Made by a program: the position numbers and the translations under genes
Part shown: in pieces, positions 1 to 8,889 of the stretch
Layout of the letters: every line of letters begins with the position of its first letter
Numbering within the stretch: position 1 is the first letter of the stretch
Assembly (NCBI GenBank): GCA_014382285.1
Contig: JACNKA010000074.1
Coordinates: 1-43,138, forward strand
DNA length: 43,138 nt
From: Nitrospinota bacterium
Lineage (GTDB): Bacteria; Nitrospinota; Nitrospinia; Nitrospinales; VA-1
Direction: 5' to 3'
The notes under the pieces: generated by a model
Told to the model about the DNA's origin: nothing
Databases searched by the model: none
Seen by the model: the letters and a program-made list of their open reading frames with translations, nothing else

Positions 1-741
1 GGGGTCCCTCTTATGATACCCATTTTTCTTTATCAGTCCGTTCATTTTGATCACCATAAACAGAATTTTTATGGAACCGAAAAAGATGGAGAATATTTTC
101 CCTTTGCGATAAAGGGAAGGAGATGGATTGTCATTCATATTCTTTTTTCTTTTCTAGTGCCAATTTTATTTTTTGCGCGTTTTTCATTTTTAGCTCCATT
201 ATCCCTGGTTAATAAAAAGCTGAGATTGTTTCTGTTGGCCAGAATGTCCGCGCTGATCATCGATCTGGATTACCAGAGGCCGGAATCTTCATGGAAGAAC
301 GCAGAAGATTGGAAAATTCAAGAGTTCTTGGCGAGCCTCTATGCCTGGGTATTTCTGGGGGGTATCCTGGCAGAAATTATTCCTGCGAGGGCCCTTTTCC
401 TGTGGTACTGTATTGGGGCTTTGATTTTTATGGTTAATTCCATTAGAACCCTGGGGGCTCACCGCTATCAAAACCCCAAGGAAGTCGTGATGAGCTACCC
501 AAAACAAATGCTGGATTCGGTCAATATTCCCGGGAACAGATGGATGACTCCTTTATGGGCTCCGGTGGGGCTTCGCTTTCATGCGACGCATCACTTGTTT
601 CCTGATCTGCCTTATCACGAACTAGGAGAGGCGCATCGCAGACTGATCCAGGATCACGGAGAAAATTCCTTATACGGTCGAACCGTTTGCTCAGGATTAC
701 TTCCAGTTCTGAATCAATTGTGGAAACATGCCGCCAACTGA
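1..741 (+). CDS. Fatty acid desaturase family protein, 5'-truncated by the window edge
   Basis: Membrane di-iron desaturase/hydroxylase-type protein acting on acyl chains. The frame is open to base 1, so the N-terminus and the first histidine box lie outside the window. Two H-x2-HH boxes are visible: HFDHH about 15 residues from the edge, and HATHH followed by LFPDLPYH near residue 197. Hydrophobic segments lie between them, as expected for a membrane desaturase with cytoplasmic His clusters. The stop is 51 bp before a serine palmitoyltransferase-like gene on the same strand. It may therefore act on the acyl or long-chain-base part of a sphingolipid (desaturation or hydroxylation), which is inference from position only. 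Family assignment is sound; substrate is unknown. Confidence 0.8.
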   Translation, partial: GVPLMIPIFLYQSVHFDHHKQNFYGTEKDGEYFPFAIKGRRWIVIHILFSFLVPILFFARFSFLAPLSLVNKKLRLFLLARMSALIIDLDYQRPESSWKNAEDWKIQEFLASLYAWVFLGGILAEIIPARALFLWYCIGALIFMVNSIRTLGAHRYQNPKEVVMSYPKQMLDSVNIPGNRWMTPLWAPVGLRFHATHHLFPDLPYHELGEAHRRLIQDHGENSLYGRTVCSGLLPVLNQLWKHAAN

Positions 742-792
742 ACGCGATAGATTATCGTGTTAATTCCTTAATAAATTTCTGGTGAGAAACTT

Positions 793-2124
793 ATGACAAA
801 ACCTTTCACTCTGCTCAGTGAACTTGAAAATGAGGACGGGGAACCTTCTCATTTGAAAAAGAGCAAAATTATTTCCTTATTGAAAAAGAAGTTTGATTTC
901 GAAAATTCCCACCTACGTCCTCCTAACATTAAAGACAAAGGGATTCTGGCAAAATGTTTTGGTTATTTTGCGCCAGAGCAAGCCAAGGAACTGGGGATTT
1001 ACCCGTATTTCAGAGCGATTGAGGCGATTGATGGGTGCCATGTTGTCATTGACGGGAAGTCAGCTATTTCTGTTTCCACCAATAATTATCTCGGACTGGC
1101 TCAAGACCCTCGTGTGGTCGAAGCGGCCAGGGATGCATTGGAAAAGTTTGGTATTGGTTGTACCGGCAGCCGTTTTCTCAATGGCACTTTCGACCTGCAC
1201 AAGACCTTGGAAAGGGAAATTTCTTCTTTTTTGAACCGGGAAGATACCATTGTCATGTCCACAGGGTTTCAGGCAAACCAGGGAACCATTGCCTGTCTAT
1301 TGGGTAGAAAAGATGTGGCTTTTTCGGACCGGGAAAATCATGCCAGTATCTACGAGGGGTGTGGCGTAGCACCGGGAAAGACCGTCCGCTATCAGCATAA
1401 TGATATGGATCATCTGGAATATTATTTGAAAAAATACTCGGATGTTGAAGGCAAGATAATTATTACCGACAGTATTTTCAGTATGAGCGGCGATATTGCC
1501 AATCTCCCGGCTATTGTGAAACTTGCGAAAGATTATGGTGCCAACGTCATGGTTGACGAAGCTCACGGCTTGGGTGTCATGGGTGAAAATGGCAAGGGCG
1601 TTGCCAGCTACTACAATCTGGAAGACGAAATAGATATTTATATGGGAACGTTTTCCAAAAGCCTGGGGTCCATCGGCGGGGTTTTTTTTGCGAAGGGCCA
1701 AAACACCCGGGTCATACACCCTAAAAATTCTGGGGGTTTTTTTTTTTCCCCCCCTCCCCCCCCCCCCCATTTCCGGGGGACTTCTGGGGTGGGCGGGCTG
1801 GTTTATGTACCCGGACGGGGTGTGAAGTGGGGGGGGGAAAAACCTTTTCTTAAAAGAGGGTTTTTTGATATGGGTTTTCAAGTGAATAACAACTCTATTC
1901 CTATTGTCCCCATAAAAATAGGAGAAGAAGCCCTCACACTTTATATGAACCGTCTCCTTTTTGATGATGGAGTTTTTGCCGGGGTCGCGGTATCACCCGT
2001 TGTGCCACCCCTTAATGCGATGATCCGGACCAGCTACACCTCTAGCCACGACCAAAAAGATCTTGATAAAGTCCTCGGCTCTTTCAGGAAACTGGGGACA
2101 AAGCTAGGCATCATCCCTAAGTAA
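793..2124 (+). CDS. spt: Serine palmitoyltransferase-like alpha-oxoamine synthase (PLP), internally corrupted sequence
   Basis: Class II PLP aminotransferase fold that condenses an acyl thioester with an amino acid. The AOS/SPT/KBL/BioF hallmarks are visible: STNNYLGL near residue 97, the PLP-stacking region around ENHAS, DEAHGLGV, and the Schiff-base lysine in FSKSLGS at about K289. Length (443 aa) includes a roughly 45-residue N-terminal extension. Residues about 300-358 are garbled (poly-Phe, poly-Pro, Gly-rich). However, the spacing between GGVFFAKG and the downstream GFF.MGF motif equals that of normal homologues, so this looks like bad base calls rather than divergence. The next gene starts 2 bp after the stop, and the downstream acyltransferase and SDR favour serine palmitoyltransferase over BioF or Kbl. 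BioF or Kbl cannot be excluded from sequence alone. Confidence 0.82.
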   Translation: MTKPFTLLSELENEDGEPSHLKKSKIISLLKKKFDFENSHLRPPNIKDKGILAKCFGYFAPEQAKELGIYPYFRAIEAIDGCHVVIDGKSAISVSTNNYLGLAQDPRVVEAARDALEKFGIGCTGSRFLNGTFDLHKTLEREISSFLNREDTIVMSTGFQANQGTIACLLGRKDVAFSDRENHASIYEGCGVAPGKTVRYQHNDMDHLEYYLKKYSDVEGKIIITDSIFSMSGDIANLPAIVKLAKDYGANVMVDEAHGLGVMGENGKGVASYYNLEDEIDIYMGTFSKSLGSIGGVFFAKGQNTRVIHPKNSGGFFFSPPPPPPHFRGTSGVGGLVYVPGRGVKWGGEKPFLKRGFFDMGFQVNNNSIPIVPIKIGEEALTLYMNRLLFDDGVFAGVAVSPVVPPLNAMIRTSYTSSHDQKDLDKVLGSFRKLGTKLGIIPK

Positions 2125-2126
2125 AA

Positions 2127-3248
2127 ATGGGTTTTGAACTTGTTAAGGTTGAAACCCGCCAGGATATGGAGCGATTCATTCGTCTTCCCTGGAAAATTTA
2201 TAAAGACCAGCCATGCTGGGTTCCTCCTCTTGTTCAGGAACGTAAAAAGTTTCTGAATCCTGATATCAATCCCTTTTTCGAACATGCTGAAGTCGATCTT
2301 TTTCTGGCGATGGATAGTGATCGGTCACCGGTGGGAAGGATCGCTCTGGTTCATGATCAGAGCTATCAAGATCTTCACTCAGAGTCTGTCGGAATGTTTG
2401 GTATGTTTGAGTCGATGGATGACCCGAACCTCTTCCGCTTTTTATTGGACAAGGCTCATCAATGGTGTCGGGAAAAAGGCTATACTCGCCTTATAGGGCC
2501 GATGAACTTATCGACCAACCACGAATGTGGTTTGCTGGTAGAGGGTTTTGATTCTCCCCCGATGCTGGGTATCCCTTATAATCCAGAATATTATGGGAAG
2601 TATTTTGAAGAATGGGGTCTGCAAAAGGCCAAAGACCTTGTGGCGTTCAAGCTGGATTTGATTAAGATTCCGGATTATCTGAAACAGGCTGCAGCAAAAA
2701 TTAAGCGAAGGAATCATTTCAGTATCAGGCTTCTGAATCTGAAACGGCTTGATGAGGAGATCCCCATTCTTTGGGATATTTATAACTCGGCGTGGAGCAT
2801 GAATTGGGGATTCGTGCCGATGACCCGAAAAGAATTTGAATTTTCTATTAGGGAAGTGAAACCCATCATTCAACCCGAATTTTGTTTGATTGCCGAAGTT
2901 AAAGGCGAGCCAGCAGGTTTTTCTATGGCTCTGCCCGATATCAACCAGGTACTTATGGATCTGGATGGTAGCTTGTTTCCCTTTGGTTGGGCGCGGTTCT
3001 TATGGCAGAAAAATAAAATTAGCGCTTACCGGGTGCCTATTCTTGGAGTGAAAAAAAAATACCGCAGGCTGGGAATTGATGCCTGGTTTTATTATGAAAC
3101 CTACAAGTTGTTTCTGGAAAAAAAGATAAAATGGTGTGAGATGTCCTGGTTGCTGGAGGATAACAAAAGCATTCTTGATCCGATGCACCGAATAGGGGGA
3201 TTTATTTATAAAAGGCATCGTATCTATGAACGACTTATTACACCTTAA
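2127..3248 (+). CDS. GNAT-fold N-acyltransferase, candidate bacterial ceramide synthase (bCerS-like)
   Basis: A 373-residue protein of the large GNAT-like family that opens with a pattern of the type LPW.IYKDQPCWVPPL. It has a GPMNLSTNHECGLLVEGF core near residues 125-145 and a C-terminal GVKKKYRRLGID segment that looks like an acyl-CoA/ACP-binding GNAT loop. In Caulobacter a GNAT-superfamily enzyme is the bacterial ceramide synthase, acylating the amine made by Spt. This gene sits between an spt-like and a cerR-like gene, starts 2 bp after the former and overlaps the latter by 23 bp, so translational coupling is likely. I infer N-acylation of 3-ketosphinganine. It could instead be an uncharacterised acyltransferase of another lipid pathway. 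Confidence 0.72.
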   Translation: MGFELVKVETRQDMERFIRLPWKIYKDQPCWVPPLVQERKKFLNPDINPFFEHAEVDLFLAMDSDRSPVGRIALVHDQSYQDLHSESVGMFGMFESMDDPNLFRFLLDKAHQWCREKGYTRLIGPMNLSTNHECGLLVEGFDSPPMLGIPYNPEYYGKYFEEWGLQKAKDLVAFKLDLIKIPDYLKQAAAKIKRRNHFSIRLLNLKRLDEEIPILWDIYNSAWSMNWGFVPMTRKEFEFSIREVKPIIQPEFCLIAEVKGEPAGFSMALPDINQVLMDLDGSLFPFGWARFLWQKNKISAYRVPILGVKKKYRRLGIDAWFYYETYKLFLEKKIKWCEMSWLLEDNKSILDPMHRIGGFIYKRHRIYERLITP

Positions 3249-4242
3249 AGGTGCCACGGCGTTGGTCACCGGCGCGAATGGTTTTATCGGCAGTCATCTG
3301 GTGGATCAGCTTTTAGCCTCCGGTTGCACGGTTCATGGACTGGTGAGGGAATCCTCTGACCTCAAATGGCTGGATGCATCCAAGGTTCATCTGCACCGGG
3401 CGGATCTTGCGCGAGCAGATTTTATAGTCCCCGCTATGGGGGAGTTGGATTATATCTTCCATTGTGCGGGATTGACCAAGGCAAAATCTCGTTCCGACTA
3501 TTTTCAGGTCAACGCAACCGCTTGCTCAAACCTGTATGAACAATGCCAAAAACACGGGGGCCAGATTAAGGGTATCGTTCACCTGAGCAGTCTGGCGGCA
3601 ACTGGCCCCAGCCCTCAGGGTGGCCTCGTCGATGAAATCACCCCTTGCCGGCCCGTGACTTTTTATGGGCAGTCTAAACTTGCAGGAGAAGAAATTGCTA
3701 TTCAGTATTCGCAGTCGCTTCCCCTTGCCGTTATCCGCCCTCCCGTGGTGTACGGTCCCCGAGAAGAAAACTTTTTTACTTTCATTAAATTGATTCAGAA
3801 AGGATGGGGGTTGCAAATTGGCAGGGCGGGCAAAGAGCTTTCGTTGATTTATGTTTCTGACCTGGTCGATGCAATGCTTACAGCTTCCGATCCATCCAAG
3901 CAGAAGGGACATAGTTATTTTGTTACTGATGGCCGTGTTTATGTTTGGGAACAAGTTGCGAAAGAGTGTGCGCGTATTTTGAATGTTAAGGTGAAGACCT
4001 TGAGAGTTCCTGAGGCAGCGCTTGTTCCGGTGGCTTTGTTTTTTGAGGCGTGGTCCAGCTTCAGTTCCAAGCCTGCGTTGTTTGATCGGCAGAGGATGAT
4101 TGATATCCGGCAGAGCTCCTGGTCTGCTTCACCGGAAAACTTTTTCAAAATGTTTGACTTCGAACCTCAATATGAGCTGAGTAGAGGGTTGACTCAGACT
4201 ATCAAATGGTATCAAAAAGAAAAATGGTTAGGCCATGAGTGA
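3226..4242 (+). CDS. NAD-dependent epimerase/extended SDR, candidate ceramide reductase (CerR-like)
   Basis: Extended short-chain dehydrogenase of 338 aa with a Rossmann signature TGANGFIG at residues 15-22 and a catalytic YxxxK pair at about Y147/K151, preceded by a Ser-rich segment (HLSSLAA). In the bacterial ceramide pathway an epimerase-type SDR (CerR) reduces the 3-keto group after acylation, and the order spt, acyltransferase, SDR here fits that. It overlaps both neighbours (23 bp upstream, 8 bp downstream), so the four genes are almost certainly one transcript. A sugar-nucleotide epimerase or 3-beta-hydroxysteroid-type dehydrogenase is the alternative from sequence alone. Confidence 0.75.
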   Translation: MNDLLHLKGATALVTGANGFIGSHLVDQLLASGCTVHGLVRESSDLKWLDASKVHLHRADLARADFIVPAMGELDYIFHCAGLTKAKSRSDYFQVNATACSNLYEQCQKHGGQIKGIVHLSSLAATGPSPQGGLVDEITPCRPVTFYGQSKLAGEEIAIQYSQSLPLAVIRPPVVYGPREENFFTFIKLIQKGWGLQIGRAGKELSLIYVSDLVDAMLTASDPSKQKGHSYFVTDGRVYVWEQVAKECARILNVKVKTLRVPEAALVPVALFFEAWSSFSSKPALFDRQRMIDIRQSSWSASPENFFKMFDFEPQYELSRGLTQTIKWYQKEKWLGHE

Positions 4243-5080
4243 AACATCGGGACACGCCCTTGGAGGTCTGATGGAGCCAGTCAATCGTTATATTCAGGAT
4301 CCGATTGCGAAACAGATTGTGGGTTTTTTGAAAAACACTCCTGTGACCCCCAATCAGGTGACCTATTTTTCTGTCTTGACAGGTTTTGCTTCCGGTTATG
4401 CGTTCAGTTTTGCCAGCTCGATATCTTTGGTTCTAGGTGGAATCCTGCTGGAAATGACTCTGGTGCTGGATTGTGTGGACGGGCAACTGGCTCGGGCTAA
4501 GGGCATGGCTAGTGAGTGGGGTAGGCTGATCGATGGCATTGCCGGTTACTTTGCCTATCTTGCGGTGGTGGTCGGGCTCATTAACGGTTTTCCGGAATAT
4601 GAGTCAGTCTTGAAAATTATTGCCGGGCTGATTATATTGAGGGCCATCTCTTATGATTATTGCAAGCAGAGTCTGGGCACCTTGTTATTGCAAGGCTATG
4701 ATGGCATGGAACGAGAAATTCAAAGCACTCGCCAAAAAATTCAGGCTAAAATGTCATGGGTGCTGGTGCTTTATTTTTATTATATGCAGGCGCAACAATT
4801 ATTTTTTCGTGGTGAATGGAGTTTTTTGCGGCAGACGGAATTAGGCGATCAAGATATGCAAGCGGACTTGACCTTGGAACAACGAAAAGCTTACTACGAA
4901 AAAATAAAAATTCTTCTATTGCTTTGGCGGTGGAATGGACTTGATCTCCCACTTTTCCTGCTTTCCTTGTTCGCTGTTCTTGGAATCCTTTCCACCAGTT
5001 TAATCCCCTTCGCCTGTGTTATGGCTGTGCAATATTTATTGACGTTAATGGCGCACCATTATTTTGTTCGAAGAATTTAA
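4235..5080 (+). CDS. CDP-alcohol phosphatidyltransferase family membrane protein, atypical active site
   Basis: Polytopic membrane protein of 281 aa with most of the CDP-alcohol phosphotransferase signature: D79, D82-G83, A86-R87, G96 and D100 with the usual spacing. The fourth metal-site/catalytic Asp, expected at position 104, is Gly. Hydrophobic segments are visible around residues 45-75, 105-140, 168-190 and 235-275. It overlaps the SDR gene by 8 bp and ends the operon. I infer that it installs or exchanges a polar head group on the lipid made upstream (possibly on ceramide), using a CDP-activated partner. The missing Asp means activity or mechanism may be altered. Head group and acceptor cannot be read from the sequence. 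Confidence 0.75.
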   Translation: MSETSGHALGGLMEPVNRYIQDPIAKQIVGFLKNTPVTPNQVTYFSVLTGFASGYAFSFASSISLVLGGILLEMTLVLDCVDGQLARAKGMASEWGRLIDGIAGYFAYLAVVVGLINGFPEYESVLKIIAGLIILRAISYDYCKQSLGTLLLQGYDGMEREIQSTRQKIQAKMSWVLVLYFYYMQAQQLFFRGEWSFLRQTELGDQDMQADLTLEQRKAYYEKIKILLLLWRWNGLDLPLFLLSLFAVLGILSTSLIPFACVMAVQYLLTLMAHHYFVRRI

Positions 5081-5389
5081 AGTTAATGGCTTGTCTTGGG
5101 ATTAGTTCCCGAAAATATTGCGTAGACCCCCCCCTGTAAAAAAATAAATATTAATTTATGTTTGGGAGATTATTTGGCCTTTTAGTTTTAGGTGTTTAAC
5201 TGATTTTCGGGCTTCAGATATTGCTGTGGTTATCCTGGCTTGATTCGTGAATTTCTGCTTGACCTTAATAGAATCCCCGTTAGTATGTGACAATGGGTTC
5301 TGTTTTAATGAAGAGATACTTCGTGAGAAGTGAAGTAAGGTTTCGCCCCTTTTCAAATAATTGTAAACGAATACTTCGCAGGGTGAGAT
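5081..5389 (+). other. Intergenic spacer between lipid operon and cytochrome cluster
   Basis: No ORF here looks coding. The spacer has an 8-base C run near 5128-5135 followed by an A/T-rich stretch, no convincing terminator hairpin, and one promoter-like pair listed separately at 5259-5286. Confidence 0.5.
5259..5286 (+). promoter_or_regulatory. Possible sigma-70 promoter of the cytochrome cluster
   Basis: TTGACC (5259-5264), a 16-bp spacer, then TAGTAT (5281-5286): 5/6 and 4/6 matches to the -35 and -10 consensus. It lies about 100 bp upstream of the pentahaem cytochrome start and is the best promoter-like pair in the spacer. It was found by eye and is unproven. Confidence 0.4.
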
Positions 5390-7342
5390 ATGAGATTTTT
5401 TACCAAGCCTACCGATAAATCATCTTTAAAGCCTTATTCTAAAAAAAACTGTCTTTCTTTTCTGTCATTAGCAATAATAGCTTTTGCTCTTTTCTTTCTT
5501 TATTCCTGCATTCAGAATGTACCTGGTTCCACTAATACTGTTTCTTCTGAAAAAGCTTCAGCGATGTCGGATAAGAAGACGAACACGATGGAGCAAAAAG
5601 GGTCTGATTCTTCCGTCGAATCTGTGGAGAAAACAACCGACTCGGGTGAAGAAAATTCTGAAAAAGATGTCGCGCTACAGGTGGCAGCAGACCATGAAGC
5701 GCTGTTTGCAGAAAGTAAATTTCCTTCGGCCGCGACCTGCGGCACCTGTCATCCCAAACATTATCGAGAGTGGTCGGTTTCGTCACATTCTTATGCACAG
5801 TTGAGCCCGGTTTATCTTTCTCTCAGCAGTGAGATCAATGAGTTGTCCAGTGGATCGAATGGGGACTTCTGCCTGAGATGCCACAGTCCCATTGGTGCCA
5901 ACCTTGGTGAGTCTCCTTTCATGTCAAACCTGGATCGGCACCCTACATCCCGTGAAGGCATCACCTGTGTGGTCTGCCATCGTTTGAACAAGGACTACAA
6001 TAAAAGGAGTGGAAGATTAGCTCTAGAGCAAGGGGGCCTGCTGGAACCAGTATATGGGCCAATGGGTAATGAAGAGATGGCACGTGTTCTGGATAATACA
6101 GATGAATACCGCGTTGTGACCGAAGAAGGAAAGCCTGGACGAAAAGTTCATAGAGAAGTTAAAAAATTTGCTTCCATCTCACAACCCGTATTTTGTGGAA
6201 CTTGTCACGATGTAACCTTGTTCAATGGTTTCCGCCTTGAGGAGGCATTCAGCGAGTACCGCACTTCTCCGGCTGCGGCTAGAGGAACCACTTGTCAGGA
6301 TTGCCATATGGGTAAAGAACAGGGTGTGGCTTCGGGATATGATGTTGGTCCTGCTGCCATGGTAGGAGGAAAACCAACTAAAGACCGGAAGGTCACCAGT
6401 CACTTTTTTGCAGGGCCGGACTATTCAGTCATTCACCCAGGTATTTTTCCGCATAATGCGGAGGCTCAGGAAATGGCTAGTATGAGAGAGTGGCTTGAGT
6501 TTGATCATAAAGCCGGGTGGGGTACCGATGAGTTTGAAGACAAGGTAACCGAGGATATGAATTTCCCTGTTCGTTGGGACTCGGTCGATGACCGCTACGA
6601 TGCCCGTGAGATTTTAAACAAACAGTTTGAACATTTGGCATTTGCCCGGAAATTACGCCTGGAAGTATTACGAAATGGCTATCACCTGGGAGAAATTGTT
6701 ACCGAGCAGAGTAGTGAGGAAGGCATACACTTTAAGGTTAAGGTTAGTAATCTTACGGACGGTCATAATGTGCCGACCGGGTTTACTGGAGAACGACTTG
6801 TCTGGCTTCATGTTACTGTGACGGATCGTGACGGAAAGGTGGTTCTCGAGTCAGGCGATCTGGACCCGAATGGGGATGTGCGTGACAGGGAATCCTCATT
6901 TGTTCATAATGGAGAACTTCCTTTGGATGGGCAGTTGTTTGACTTGCGATCACGGTTTGTAGTCTCAAACCTGCGTGGTGGAGAGCGGGAGCAAATCATC
7001 CCCATCCCTTATCCCTTGATCACAATTCCTTTTGTGCGACCTTCAATCCAGTCATTGGTGTTATCGGGTGAGCCAGGCACAGAGCGAAACCATCGAAGAG
7101 GTATCGAACCTTCAGGTTATCGTTGGGCTAAATACCGGATTGATGATGAAGTGCTGACCGGCAAGGGTCCTTACATGGCTAAAATCGAACTGAAAGCGGG
7201 TATGGCTCCAGCTAACTTAGTGGGAGCTATTCAGGGACGGGGATTTGACTATGCCATGAGTGCCCGTGAGGTAGTTGACGGCGTTGCCGCTGGTTATGAG
7301 ATTTTGTGGGAAAAAGAAATTACTTTTAAAACTAATAATTAA
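5390..7342 (+). CDS. Pentahaem c-type cytochrome, probable lipoprotein
   Basis: A 650-residue exported multihaem cytochrome. The N-terminus has a basic region, a hydrophobic stretch (22-37) and a lipobox-like LYSC with Cys40, so it is probably lipidated. A low-complexity Ser/Glu/Lys linker (45-95) follows. Five CxxCH haem sites are at C117, C161, C193, C269 and C302, all in the first half and arranged like cytochrome c554-type proteins. The second half has no haem sites and contains a GHNVPTGFTGERLVWL segment of likely beta-sandwich type. It heads a same-strand cluster directly upstream of an outer-membrane barrel gene. An outer-membrane-tethered redox lipoprotein is a reasonable inference; periplasmic enzyme activity (a c554- or octahaem-type relative) is the alternative. 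Confidence 0.85.
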   Translation: MRFFTKPTDKSSLKPYSKKNCLSFLSLAIIAFALFFLYSCIQNVPGSTNTVSSEKASAMSDKKTNTMEQKGSDSSVESVEKTTDSGEENSEKDVALQVAADHEALFAESKFPSAATCGTCHPKHYREWSVSSHSYAQLSPVYLSLSSEINELSSGSNGDFCLRCHSPIGANLGESPFMSNLDRHPTSREGITCVVCHRLNKDYNKRSGRLALEQGGLLEPVYGPMGNEEMARVLDNTDEYRVVTEEGKPGRKVHREVKKFASISQPVFCGTCHDVTLFNGFRLEEAFSEYRTSPAAARGTTCQDCHMGKEQGVASGYDVGPAAMVGGKPTKDRKVTSHFFAGPDYSVIHPGIFPHNAEAQEMASMREWLEFDHKAGWGTDEFEDKVTEDMNFPVRWDSVDDRYDAREILNKQFEHLAFARKLRLEVLRNGYHLGEIVTEQSSEEGIHFKVKVSNLTDGHNVPTGFTGERLVWLHVTVTDRDGKVVLESGDLDPNGDVRDRESSFVHNGELPLDGQLFDLRSRFVVSNLRGGEREQIIPIPYPLITIPFVRPSIQSLVLSGEPGTERNHRRGIEPSGYRWAKYRIDDEVLTGKGPYMAKIELKAGMAPANLVGAIQGRGFDYAMSAREVVDGVAAGYEILWEKEITFKTNN

Positions 7343-7384
7343 TTCAGGACTAACCTTTCTGTGTTACTTGGAGGCTAAGAAAGA

Positions 7385-8808
7385 GTGCGAATGTTTGGCG
7401 CAGTCTTAGATCTGTCTCGTAGAATTATATTCGGGCTTATTTTTGCGGGTATAGTTCTATGCTTTTCTATTCCGGCTTACGCGGATTGGTTTCCCTTGGG
7501 AGACACCTCAGAGGTGAGTGCTTTTTCTGAGGAGCATATCCAGCTGCGTGCTCCTTCTGACACCGGTACGCGTCCTCCGCTGATTTATGAGGGGGGGATC
7601 TTTTTCTCGGAGTAGGAGATCTTTATGAGGGTTTTGAGACCCCTTGGGGAGCTATCTGGCAACCGCAGTTGTGGGTTTTTGGAACCATGCGATCGAGTCT
7701 GCAGATGTTCGAAAATGGTCCCAATAGTACTGCCTCTGAATGGGCCAATCGTCTAGACCTATACGCTAATGTCCAGTTAACTGGAACAGAAAAATTTATC
7801 ATTGGAGCTCGACCTCTAGATAGAAATTTGCCCTCCCAATTTTCACGAGTATCGTTTAACGATAATCGGGGTTCCGGTCAGACTGAATTTAATATGGATA
7901 TCCGGACCATGTTTTTTGAGGGTGACTTGGGAAGTCTGTTTCCCAAGCTGGACCCTGCTGGAACAAAGCCGCTGGATTTTGGGTTTTCCGTGGGAAGGCA
8001 ATTATTGCAGTTCCAGGAAGGCATTATGCTCAATGATGAAATAGATGCCATTGGGATTGTTCGTAATAATATTCATCTTCCAGGTATCCCGAGTTTGAGA
8101 TCTTCTTTCGTGTGGGGTTGGAACGAGGTGGGAAGAAGCAATGCAGGGCGGCATGATGCTGCGAATATGTTTGGGTTGTTTAATTCTGCGGATATGCAGG
8201 ATCTCTCCTGGAATCTGGACATGGTGTATGTTGCTGACAAGGACGCTGTTGGTGATAGTTTTCATGTAGGGTTTTCAACAATTCAAAGAATTGGGGTTTA
8301 CAGCACGGCCTTCAGAATTAATAGCTCGATTGCGGATGGAGCAGATAACGCAAAGGCTGGTACTGGAACCCTTTTCTCTGCCGAAACTTCCTTTACACCC
8401 GAAAAATCTGATGACATCGTATATTTTAATGCCTTTGTTGCGGCTGGAAATTTCACTCAAGTGGGTCGTGAGGCGATAGTTGGCGGGCCGTTGGGGGCTT
8501 TAGGTATCTTATTTGCCTCTCCCAGTATCGGTAATTTCGGGTCTGAATTGAACAGCTTTACGGATGATATGGCTGGATTTGCCACGGGTTATCAGGCATT
8601 TTGGAATCACCATAGGACAAGTCTTACGTTTGAATTGGCCGGTAGAAAAGATACCAGTGGTGAAAGATTTGATGATATAGCTGTTGGTTTTGAGTTCCGC
8701 CAAAGACTGGCCCAAAGAATCCAGCTCCAAGTTGACACCCATTATACTGTCCAGGAAAAGCGTAGTGACGGTTATGGCTTGCGAACAGAAATTCTCTATC
8801 AATTTTAA
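7385..8808 (+). CDS. Outer-membrane beta-barrel (porin-like) protein, interrupted by a -1 frameshift in a G tract
   Basis: Two reading frames make one protein. The first (GTG at 7385, GGAGG 10 nt upstream; ATG 7391 also possible) encodes a signal peptide with likely cleavage after AYA and runs to a stop at 7613-7615. The second frame takes over at a 7-G tract (7591-7597) and reads GDLFLGVGDLYEGFETPWGA and onward to 8808. Adding one G restores a continuous frame of about 475 codons. The mature part alternates short polar and hydrophobic strands and ends in Leu-Tyr-Gln-Phe, the C-terminal aromatic typical of outer-membrane barrels. Located between two multihaem cytochrome genes, it is a good candidate for the barrel of a porin-cytochrome complex. 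The frameshift may be a sequencing error or slipped-strand variation. Confidence 0.75.
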
Positions 8809-8889
8809 TTTGAGAGTGGATCGGGTTTTTCCGGTTTCTGCAATATTTGCTGGGCCGTGTTACCGTTCCCTTTAAAAAGTGAGGGTGTT

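Noticed and set aside
1297-1881. 194-codon minus-strand ORF opposite the Spt-like gene
   Set aside because: Antisense shadow over a clear PLP enzyme, including the corrupted homopolymer stretch.
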